Source: Cricetomys ansorgei
Lineage: Eukaryota > Chordata > Mammalia > Rodentia > Nesomyidae
Assembly: GCA_026225945.1 (NCBI GenBank)
Contig: JAMJFZ010003163.1
Span: forward strand, 19,838,501-19,902,500
Direction of reading: 5' to 3'
DNA length: 64,000 bases
Positions 54,974 through 64,000 of the stretch are shown piece after piece (the stretch's first letter is position 1; the number at the start of each line of letters is the position of its first letter). The notes beneath the pieces were generated by a model that did not search any database, was not told the origin of the DNA, and saw nothing but the letters and a program-made list of their open reading frames with translations. The translations under genes were made by a program, and so were the position numbers.

Positions 54974-55106
54974 TTCAGACAGGAGCACGTGTAACCTAGG
55001 TGTTCTGGAACTCCCTATATGGCTGAGGCTGTCCTTGAATCTCTGATTCTCCTGCTTCTTCCTCCTGAGTAGTGGGCATGACAGATGTGTGTCACCGTAC
55101 CGGGTT
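54974..55106 (-). repeat. B1 SINE
   Basis: Reverse B1: TTCAGACAGGAGCACGTG ... GGCTGTCCTTGAATC ... GTGTGTCACCGTACCGGG. Confidence 0.7.
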
Positions 55107-56289
55107 TACAGGACTTTCAATGTCGCACCCTTCCGTCTGTCACAGTTCTCAGTAATGGGCAGGGCAAGTGTCAGGGTACTCACCTGTCCATTTCTGTGGG
55201 GGACTGGCTGATTCAGAGACTGAAGGGCTTGCCCAAGACATTGAGCCAGGAATCAGAGGCTAGGGGGGTCTTGAATGTGGCTTCTGTGTGTGTGCTATGG
55301 ACTTAGGGGTTTCATCCCCTCTCTTTTGCATTCAGATAGCAAGATTGCTGTTGGAAGCCTGTAAAAGAGGTAGGGAAAAAATCCAACTGCCTCATCAGAG
55401 AAGCCTTTTCTTCAGCTGATGTCTGACCAGAAAAGCTTGTTAGGAAAAAGCCCCCAGCTGTGAGTCAGGGCCAGCATGTGGGGGGGGGGGGGGCGGAAGT
55501 ACACTGCTGGAATGCTTGATCTGGACAACCAGGGAGAAGACACAGGCTTGTGATACCCAGGCCTCTGATGCTCTGAGAGGAGCAGTATCTGCAGGGGTGC
55601 CTGCCCTGATGGGTGTTGGCAAAGGTGGGGTCCTTGGGCATTTTTTCTTAGGTCGGACTTTTCTCTGAGAAAACCAGAAGTCTCACTATGAATACAAGGC
55701 ATACATAGTCTAACACAGTGTCCTCCTCTTCTGCCATGGAGAAGTGGATACTACTAGTTCAAGGTCACGGACGAGAATCCAACACACACCACCTCTCCCT
55801 CTCTGTCTCTGTGCATATGTGTATATGTGTGTGTCAGGGACCCATGCAAGCCTCACAGCCTACTGGGGGATGATCCTCGGGAGGTGAAGAATGAAACTTG
55901 AGTCGGTGCCATCTTTGCCAGCACTGAGTCAAGACCTCTAGGGACTGACCTTGTGGCTTATTTCTTCACACACTTAACATAGTAGAACTTGTGACCTGTG
56001 ACCTTCCCAGTAAGATTGGATTCGATTGGCTAATAAACAGAGGTCAGAGTTAGGACCTAGAGGAGGATCTGTGATAAGCATAGGGTAGATTCTGTTGGTG
56101 GACGATGCAGGGGGGATTCAGGCTGGCTCCTGGTAGAATAGCAAAGGATCACCAGGTTGGTTGACCACTTCTCACTCTGGCATTCTAGGCGACTAGGTGT
56201 CATTCATTTCCTTATGCTGAAGAAAGTAGGTCCATGTGATTTGACAGTCCTGGATCCTCCAACGCTTTCTTTAAGCTGAGCTTCCTCCT
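55107..56289. other. intergenic sequence with MIR scrap and G-run
   Basis: A reverse MIR fragment lies near 55200-55270. A 14-base G-run is at 55480-55493. No gene is recognised. Confidence 0.5.
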
Positions 56290-56556
56290 ACACATGTGTG
56301 TGCGCGTGGAGGCCAGAGGTCGGTAGCAGTGTCTTCCTCAATGGCTCGCCACCTCATGTTTTTGAGACTGGGTTTCTTATTGAGTCTGGAGCTTGCTGAT
56401 TCACTAGGCTGACTGGCTAGCCTTCCCCAGGGATCCTGTCTTCTTCCTGGTCCTGGGAGTCCAGGGATAGGCACAGCTGCACCCAGCTTTTTTAGGTGGG
56501 TTCTGAGGATCAAACACAGGTCCTCAGGCTTGCATCACGAGCTGTCTAACTCACAC
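56290..56556 (-). repeat. composite tRNA/B1-type rodent SINE
   Basis: Reverse element: TCTTCCTCAATGGCTCGCC...GAGACTGGGTTTCTTATTGAG...GGGTTCTGAGGATCAAACACAGG. The tRNA-derived head is joined to a B1-like body. The family name is uncertain. Confidence 0.6.
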
Positions 56557-56559
56557 AGC

Positions 56560-56670
56560 GAGGATACTGTTGTCGTTCTATTTCCCAATTGAGAACACCA
56601 AGGCACCAAGATGTTTAGTAACTGGCCCAAGATCACACAGCTAGTTCGTAATAGAGCTGGGAGAAATGGC
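56560..56670 (-). repeat. MIR SINE fragment
   Basis: TTTCCCAATTGAGAACACCAAGG ... ACTGGCCCAAGATCACACAGCTAG is a clear reverse MIR core. Confidence 0.75.
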
Positions 56671-56880
56671 TGAGTGTTTCCGTTTCCCAGTTACCTTAAG
56701 GAATGGTTAGGACTTTAGCAAACTGAAAGTACAGGTCTCACCTGAACACTGCCACTCAGCTCCAGACAAGGGAAGTGAAAACCTCTTCTGGTCCTGCTGG
56801 ATCTTCTGATTTTTTTTTTTTTCCTTTTAAAACAGAAATCGTAAATGCAATTTAGAATGAAACTTCCAGCTTTTTTAAAA

Positions 56881-57086
56881 AAAAAATCATTTATTTTACT
56901 TTATGTGCATCGGTGTTTTGCCTGCATGTGTGTCTGTATGAGGGTGTCCGATGTCCTGGAACTGGAGTTACAGCCACTTGTGGGCTACCATGTGAATGCT
57001 GGGAGTCGAACCTGGGTCTCCTGGAAGAAGCAGCCAGTGCTCTTAAACACTGAGCCTAAACACTGTAACAATCCTCTAAGTCCCAG
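56881..57086 (-). repeat. B3 SINE
   Basis: Reverse B3: TTATGTGCATCGGTGTTTTGCC...GGTCTCCTGGAAGAAGCAGCC, with a TAAACACTG duplication near its end. Confidence 0.8.
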
Positions 57087-58169
57087 ATTGTTGCACAGAG
57101 GTCCCTGTGGATGGCTGAAGGTGAAGGCAGTGTGTTTAAGACCTTATAACCCTCGACTTGAACAAGATGCTGAAGATTGAGGATGGTGACTAGCCCACAC
57201 TCAGTGACACTGCGCAGGCAGAGATGGGCAAAGAGGGAGCTACTTGAGGTCTGATGAGGCTTTCAGTGCTGTAGGGCCACAGTAACATGGACAGGGCCTA
57301 CAGGGGTGAGATGAGAGGGCCGAGAACATTCCTAGGCTGGGGTGGAGGCGGGACAAGTTGGGAGAATGACAAACCTTTGCAAGGACTCAGCCACACCCTG
57401 ACTTTCGAACTCTCAAGTGTGTGCCGTCTTCATCACATTCCTTGAAGATGCACTAGTGTTTCCTAGGATGGGATCCAGAAGCTTTACTGATATTGCCATG
57501 AACTTGTAGGGTTGGGGCAGACTATGCCTGAGCATCCTTGTACCAGCGAGAGAAGAGGCTGTCGCCAAACACAGCTTCCTGGAGACTGGAAGTGTCCTGG
57601 GGTGTTCCTTGATAAGCCCCTCCTGGCATCTGAGATGGCACACTGTTCCCATCTGACCCAGCATTTGTTCTGTAGGGCGCTGCTTATTCCTGGGCAGCAG
57701 GGAGAGTGACCAGTAGTTGTGGCTCCAACACACACACTGAAGAGTTACAGTGACAGGCCGCCAGTGCGTACCTGGAACCCTGACCTCGCGTACTGGCCCT
57801 CAGCTTCCTAACGCACAGAGGGTGACTTTCAAACGCTGCTGTCTGTGGGCCATTTTCAGGAAGAAACTTGTGAGTAAGGACATTTGGAAAATTGGTTATG
57901 CAACAGAGCAAGGTCCTTCGCTGCAGGGATTAGCAGAATCTTAAACCATGCAATTAAGATTGCCAAAGGGCAGGCAGCCCTGTGGCCTTGGGAACCCTTT
58001 CTTCCTGCTTATTATTTTTTCTTTTTGCAGTTTTTTTTTTTTTGGCTGGGGGAAAGAATGTTAATGAGGATATTCTTTGAGACATTTTGTTTCATCTTTG
58101 AGCTTTTCCTCATCACCTTTTGAGGTGATGTATTTATTCATTTGTTTGTTTATTTATCTATTTATTTAT
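57087..58169. other. intergenic sequence, nothing recognised
   Basis: Unique sequence. Overlapping short frames on both strands show no protein features. Confidence 0.4.
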
Positions 58170-58303
58170 TTTTGAGATGGAATCTCACACATCCCAGGCT
58201 ACCCTTGAACTCCAGGTTGTCAGGGAGGATGGCCTTGCACTTCTGACCCTCCTCCTCTACCTCTGGGGCACAGCCACTACAGGCAAACATCACTACCCCG
58301 CCC
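58170..58303 (-). repeat. B1 SINE
   Basis: Reverse B1 next to a TTTATTTA-rich run: GAGATGGAATCTCACACATCC...GGCTACCCTTGAACTCC...ACTACAGGCAAACATCACTACC. Confidence 0.7.
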
Positions 58304-58969
58304 AGGCTTAGCTAGTCTCTGCTGGGCGTGCTAGGCTAGCAGCATTCATAGGTTGAGGCACATTCCCAGCTCTCCAGGGGCTTTTCAGAATTGTAGTTTT
58401 CTGTTTTCAGGAAATGAGTTCTTTCTGTAGCTAGATTAGTTTAAAAACATAGGTGTTTGATGAAGAGTCGGGGAGGGCACTACACACCTATCCCTGAGTT
58501 CTAGGCTGGGCGCAGGTGTCCAGCTGTGGTCCCTAACTCAGGGTGACTTTAACAGTTGGAATTTTAAGCCCCATGGGCACTTGAGGCAGAGGGGCAAGGG
58601 AGAAAGTAAGTGTCTCAAGGAAACAATTGCTTTTCAGCCTGGGGACACAAACCGGGGGAGGAGAGGGAAGAGGAGGAGGAGAGGGAAGCCCCAGAGCTGT
58701 GCAAAAGGGGCCCCTTTTATGGCCTTCCTGTTTATGGTAAGAAGTAAGCAGCCCAGGAGCCAGGTTGTCTCCTGCAACAGCTGGCCGGGGACCTTCTTTC
58801 TAGATGGCAGAGGGAGTGGGATCCGGCTGTCACGCCAGATCTTCAAATACATTGTTTTACACACACATCTCTGGATGTTTTTTGCTTTTCCCCAAACTCG
58901 CTGGTATACCATGAGTGATCTTGGTTTGGTGCGGGTAACAGGTAACTTGGGGATCTGTATGTACAATAT

Positions 58970-59125
58970 GGATCTGATCTCAGCTCTAACACTGGATAGC
59001 TGTGTGATTTCAGATGAACCTGTGTGTCTCTGAGCCTCATTTGTAGTGGTAAGCTTCCCTCAGTGGGAATTGGGAGAATGCACAGATCCATGTGTCTGGC
59101 ATGTGGTAAATGTCAATATGGGTTT
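58970..59125 (+). repeat. MIR SINE
   Basis: TGATCTCAGCTCTAACACTGG...TAGCTGTGTGATTTCAGATG...GTCTGGCATGTGGTAAATG. Confidence 0.7.
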
Positions 59126-59441
59126 ACTGCTAAGATCTTTCATCTTCCTTCCAGACTCAGCCTGGGGCCATGGAGGGTGGTGTGGGGTGGGGGTGGGGGG
59201 AAGCTGCCTTCGTGCTTTGAGCTACTCTCCCTGGCTGAGAACAGAGTACTCTGTGTCCCAGGAAATGCAGGGTATGATGGACCACAAGGTGCCCAACTGA
59301 AATGAAGTATCATTTCATATCTGGAGCATCAGATAGTGGGAGCAATTAATAAACTATAATTATCAAGAACATTGTCTGTGAGGTTGGGGGCGGGGACAGA
59401 CACTGAGATGGGAAGGGCAGGAAGATGCCCAAGGGAGAACG

Positions 59442-59491
<50 letters not shown>
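59442..59491 (+). repeat. (AC)n microsatellite
   Basis: A perfect run of about 25 units. A C-run follows at 59555-59569. Confidence 0.95.
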
Positions 59492-59493
<2 letters not shown>

Positions 59494-60339
59494 TCCAGAA
59501 GTATGCTGCAAAAGAAACAAATGGGAAAAAGCATGGTGTGGCTTCCTGCCGCCGCCCCCCCCCCCCCCCGCTCCCCTCGAGGGAATTAGGGTGGACAGAA
59601 CACACAGCCAGAGTGGTCCTCACTATTCTCCAAGTACACAGCCACACCACTCTTCCAAATTATGGGGGACAAAAGTAGAAGAGCCCAAATATGGTATCCA
59701 GAAAGGATGCTGCATAACTCTTTAGGGTACGCTAACATCCACTTACAACGCTGATGAGTGAATTTACATACTGAACCTACAGAGACCATGACATATTAGG
59801 CTAAAACAAGGTCATCACCCCCTGGAACTGGCCATGTCGCCTGCCACTACTGGAGCCCACCTGTGAGGCTCTTGCCATACTATTACCAGCTGGCTATTCA
59901 TGAACACCGCCAGCCTGGTGCTTATAGCTTTTGGTACTTTCCTAAAACTTCATTTTCTATAAAGAACAGTTTAATTTTACAGCAAACTGAGAGGCAGGCA
60001 CAGAGGTTCCCCATACACTCCAGCCTCACATATGACCTGACAGCTTTTGAAAGCTACATTTGCCCCCATGACCAACACTTAACATTTGGAAGTCATCCCT
60101 GGGGAGGGATTGCTGGATATGTGGGTTCCCTGGTCCCCTTTCTCCTCATTTGGTCTGGTTCCCTTTACCAGTCTGCCAGTTGTAGTGTTTAAGGGCAGTG
60201 GGGGTTGCAGTTCCTCTTGAGTCTGTGAAAAACTTTCCTAGGAATGCTTTCTTAATTCTCAAGGATGATGAGCTTCTAGTCCATTTTTATCCTGTTGTTG
60301 TTTTGTTTTGTATTCATTTGCTTGTTTTTTGTTTTGTTT

Positions 60340-60703
60340 AGTTTGGTGCTCCTGGGGATGGGACCAGGGCTTCCGCCATGCCAGGCAAACAGTCTACCAC
60401 TGAATTCTATCCTTAGCTCTCTTTTTCCTTTTTATTTTGAGACAAGATCTTACTAAGTTGTCCACGCTGGCTTGAATTTATCCTGTAACCCAGGGAGCCC
60501 TCTTCCTTCGGCCTCTAGAGCAGTGGTTCTCAACCTTCCTAGTGCTGCAATCCCTCATCATTTTGCTACTGCTATGAATCGTGATGTAAATAGCAGATAT
60601 GCAGATGGTATCAGGCAACCCCTGTGAAAGGGGCATCCAACCTAAGATTGAGAACTGCTCTGGAGTATAAGGATTAAAAAGGTATGCTGTAATAGGCTTA
60701 CAT
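60340..60703 (-). repeat. B4 SINE interrupted by a hAT element
   Basis: The reverse ID head is at 60340-60421 (TGGGGATGGGACCAGGGC...CAGTCTACCACTGAATTC). The B1-like half starts near 60440 and breaks at 60520. B1-like sequence resumes after the hAT (ATAAGGATTAAAAAGGTATGC). Confidence 0.65.
60521..60657 (+). mobile_element. URR1-like hAT element nested in a B4 SINE
   Basis: It begins CAGTGGTTCTCAACC and ends with the matching inverted repeat ...TTGAGAACTG. Flanking eight-base copies are CTCTAGAG (60513-60520) and CTCTGGAG (60658-60665), one mismatch. It has an internal deletion relative to the copy at 53.8 kb and the opposite orientation. Confidence 0.8.
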
Positions 60704-63700
60704 GCCCCTGTAAGGATCCCCCTACCCACCCAGTAGATTTGGGGATGGATCCCAGAGCCTGGTACATACAAGGCAGTCTCTATCACTGATATACATTCTC
60801 TCTCTGGAGGTTATTTTTGATCCAGTGTGAATATTCAAGAAACGTTATTTTACATTTGGTCTTTGCTGTGTTCAGGCACTGGGCTCAAAATTTTCATAAG
60901 CACTGTTTAATTAGTGGGCCTCATCTCCTCTGCACCCACAGGAGCAACTGTAGTTGTACGCTTACTGGGCAGGTCACCAAGGACAAGACATAGACATTTT
61001 CATACGTAGAAGCTCTTCCAGACCTCAGCAGAGGGAACTACCTTCCCGGTCAGTGCCATTGACAGTGAAAGCCTCAGTGCCCGAGCTGAGATGTTTTTAT
61101 TGATCCTGCACTCCTCAGGTATAGATCATAAGCAATCTAACATCTCCCACAGAAATCTAACACCCGCAAACAATACAGAATGCCAAGACCTAGGCTAGCC
61201 CCTCACCCAACAGTGCATAAAATATTTTACACATAACTAAAAGTAAACTTCCACAACAAACAACTTTTAGCCCCATTGGTGGGTTGAGTTGTGGGTGGAG
61301 ACATCCCAGTACCTCCCCCTCTCACAGAGAGACCGAGCCTAGCGGATGTCCAAGCGGGCCATCAATCACTGTGCCCACAGGATCGGCGGAAGTTGAGGGA
61401 GATTCTCTTCCAAGACATTCCAAGACTCGCAGTGATGAAGAGCAGCCAGTGTTCCATCAGGACCCCAGGGATCAAGTTGAAGAGCTTTAAAGGAAGGACC
61501 TCTGTAAGACCTACTCTCTGTCGGGAGTGTCCAGGGACGGTTGTCTTCTTTGTGTGTCCTGGCTGCCATTGCCTCCCTCTGCCTGGACACCTTCTTTCTC
61601 CAGCTCTGGACTACAGGTTTTACAAAAGGGCCAGCTTCCTGGGTGGCTTCCCAGCTTTGTGGGGGGCAGAAGGCAAGAGGTAGCACAGGGCCAGGGTGGA
61701 ATCCATCTGGACTCCAACAGCTCCTGCGCATCTCCCTTGGCATTCTCTTGCAGGCAGACACTGCCCAGGGACATTCTTCCCTGGGAGAACAAGGAAATAT
61801 CCATCTGTCCATCCACTTGGTGGTCTCAGTGCTGGTGAGAAGACCTTACTTTGGGGCCTATTTCTTATATCTACAAAAAGTCATCTGCAAGAAGCCTCTC
61901 CGCCCTAGAGCTGGCTCAGGAGCTCACACTAACCCCTCACCCCCCGCAAAACATTTAATTTCTAGTTCATTTCTATTTTTGTGTTACTTCAATTGACATC
62001 TGACCTTAGGTAAAGGCAGCAGGGAACTTCCTTTTGGTCTTACCTTTTGTGTTTTTGTTTCACACTGTATAAAACTGCTAGGAAGCTTAATTTGGACACA
62101 AGGAGCCAGATACAAGAAACCCAACCTCCCCTGTGTACACCCAGCACTGAGTTCTTCCTCTAAACACAGACCCGAATTCTCATTTAGAAAGTAATTTTCC
62201 TACAGGATAAACGATGGATAGAGAAAGGACGGTTTAAAAAAAAAAAAAAGATGTATGTTTTTCCACTCTAAATAAAGGAAAAGGTAAATCATAGAATGGG
62301 GATCTGGTACAAGAATCCCACGGCTTGGCTGTCTTCGCTCTACCCCAGGGCTCACACTCAGGGTCCAGGCGTCTCCCCTTTCTTCAGCTTGAACTCCCAG
62401 TCTGCCTGTTCTTACAGGACATTCAGAAACAGGATCTTGAGAGTCTACGAATGATTAAATGAGCCTCTGGTTAGGAGGAGCTCGTCGTCAGGTGGAAGGA
62501 AGCTTGGCTCTGGCAATGTCTAGTCCTGTCTATTGGTGTCTCTCTTCGTTGGGGAGAACTCTGTGCCACCAGCACAGGGGATGATTTTCATGTGTTTTCT
62601 TACCAGCTTTCGTTAAGGAGAAGTAATGTGAGGAGAAAACGGTGACGTTCACCTCCATTTTCTGCAACTTAAAGGTATCCTTCTCTTTGTAGCCCCACTA
62701 AGTGCTCTGATTCCTGTCTTCTTCACCCTCCGGAGCCAGCAAAGGAGATCGCTGGCTTAGATGTTCATGGGTGGCAGGGTCGATGGTCTGGGAAGCAGTT
62801 TTCCTAGGTAGAATCTGAGGCTGAGCTGAGACCAAGCCGCAGATGACACTCCCAGACTAGTAAAAGCACCCATTCCGGACTCTTTAGGAAATTTAGGTCT
62901 GTTAAGTCTGTGGCTGCAGGCATGGAGAGGTGAAGAAGAAAAACGAAAGTATTTATTTTCCTGGGATATATTAATCTGATGTAAATATTTTGTGGGAACA
63001 GGGCAGAGAGACCCCATAGAAACAAGCCTGCTGCTGAGTTATTTTGCAAATTGGTTTTCTGTTTGGACTGATAATTTTTTCTTCCACCTTACTAGGCATG
63101 CTTTATCCTCTTTTCTACATTCTACATTTTCTATATTCCGTACACATACATGTGTGTATCTAAATATGTGTATGAGGGTATTTTGCTTAGTAGCTGTAGT
63201 TTTTCCTTTTCTTCCATATCAAGAGTTTCATCTCTGCCTAAAACTCAGAGGGATTTCTCTGCAAGGCTGCCTGTTCTGTCTTCTGATTGGCTAGTCTTGT
63301 GGTCCATGCTCCTCTCTGACCTCCCCTAAAGGCCTTACTGTGGTGTGTCTCCAGAAGGGCACATCTGGGTGGCTTTGATACACAGTTTTAAGCTTGCCCC
63401 AGGTTCTAAGAATGTTTTCTTCATAATGCTTCCGGGTTTCTCCCTGTCTGTTAACGTGGTCCAAGTACCTGCTTTCTGGGCTGATTTATGGTTGTATTAG
63501 GGAAAACTCTACCAGGGATATAAAATACAGTGTCCCGTGCTTGGACCTGATCTTGCACACTATCGGTGACTGTGAGTGCGTTTTATAACCCTATGCCAAA
63601 TCGAAATCAAGGTGATTTGTGCATCAATCTCCCGGATAAAATCAGGGCATTGCTCTATTGCAGTCTAACCTTCCTAGTGCCTTTGCTGGTTCACATTACC

Positions 63701-64000
63701 CACGTAACTTGGACAATTACCAGAGATGGCTGAGGAGTGGCTGGAGTTGGATCACCAGCTGTATCGAACGGCATAACTGTTCACCCTGGAGACTCCCCGG
63801 AGGAGGAGGCTCCTGTGGGCTTTGTTGCGTGAAGGTGCCGCAGGGAGCTCCTTGGGCCCTTCTCCCTGGTCTTTCAAAGCATCCCTGACCTCTCCAGCTA
63901 TTCTAAGAAGGAGACTCTTACAGCAAGCTCACAGAAGTCCCCCAGAGACAGCCAGCACGCCACAGGCTCTCTCTGCCTTATAGGCAATCCCGAGAACTCA
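60704..64000. other. upstream intergenic sequence, no gene seen
   Basis: Mostly unique sequence with an A-run at 62234-62249. Open frames at 61291-61683 and 61366-61812 overlap on opposite strands and have no recognisable features. The stretch 63480-63730 keeps CpG sites and lacks repeats, so it may be regulatory. Confidence 0.45.

Noticed and set aside
61291..61996. Overlapping 130-151 codon frames on both strands
   Set aside because: No recognisable domain, no splice context, and opposite-strand overlap suggest chance.

Overview
The window is nuclear DNA from a muroid rodent (mouse, rat, hamster or vole type). The interspersed repeats show this: B1, B2/B3 and B4/ID SINEs, a rodent-type L1 3' end, URR1-like hAT elements, MIR and MaLR relics, and long (CA)n tracts. 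The only protein-coding gene I can support is Sall1, the spalt-like zinc-finger transcription factor, on the minus strand. The protein assembles without a break to 1311 residues. From memory, house mouse Sall1 has a longer Gly/Thr-rich stretch near residue 130, so another muroid is possible, but the species is not settled.

Layout: 1-6.3 kb is downstream intergenic DNA with SINE, MIR and MaLR relics. From 6.3 to about 32 kb I recognise no clear SINE or LINE. This repeat-poor block holds an unexplained CpG island (about 8.75-9.75 kb), the Sall1 3' UTR with a hexamer tandem repeat beside the stop codon, coding exon 3 (11728-12168), intron 2, the large coding exon 2 (13291-16709), an 8.7 kb intron 1, coding exon 1 (25459-25534), and a broad promoter CpG island running to about 27.3 kb with further CpG-rich DNA to about 29.6 kb. 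From 32 to 64 kb the DNA is upstream intergenic. It is filled with SINEs, L1 ends, MaLR pieces, two hAT elements with readable target-site duplications, and one old class I-like endogenous retrovirus (44.75-51.66 kb). Several repeat-free blocks there look like candidate regulatory elements.

The Sall1 model rests on matching splice phases. Exon 1 ends after the first base of the Gly26 codon and exon 2 supplies the other two. Exon 2 ends after Lys1165, and exon 3 supplies Val1166 and both zinc-binding histidines of the last finger. The protein carries the N-terminal NuRD-recruiting motif, a C2HC finger, a glutamine-rich stretch, and C2H2 fingers in a 2+3+2+2 arrangement.

I found no new multi-gene system. 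The observations most worth a second look are: a 74-codon upstream ORF that overlaps the Sall1 start and ends 80 bases before the Met98 start of the short isoform; the weak splice donor inside the last zinc finger; the downstream CpG island with a repeated ATCGAT-containing motif; the AT-rich inverted repeat in the GC-rich promoter; and the nested hAT-in-SINE insertion.
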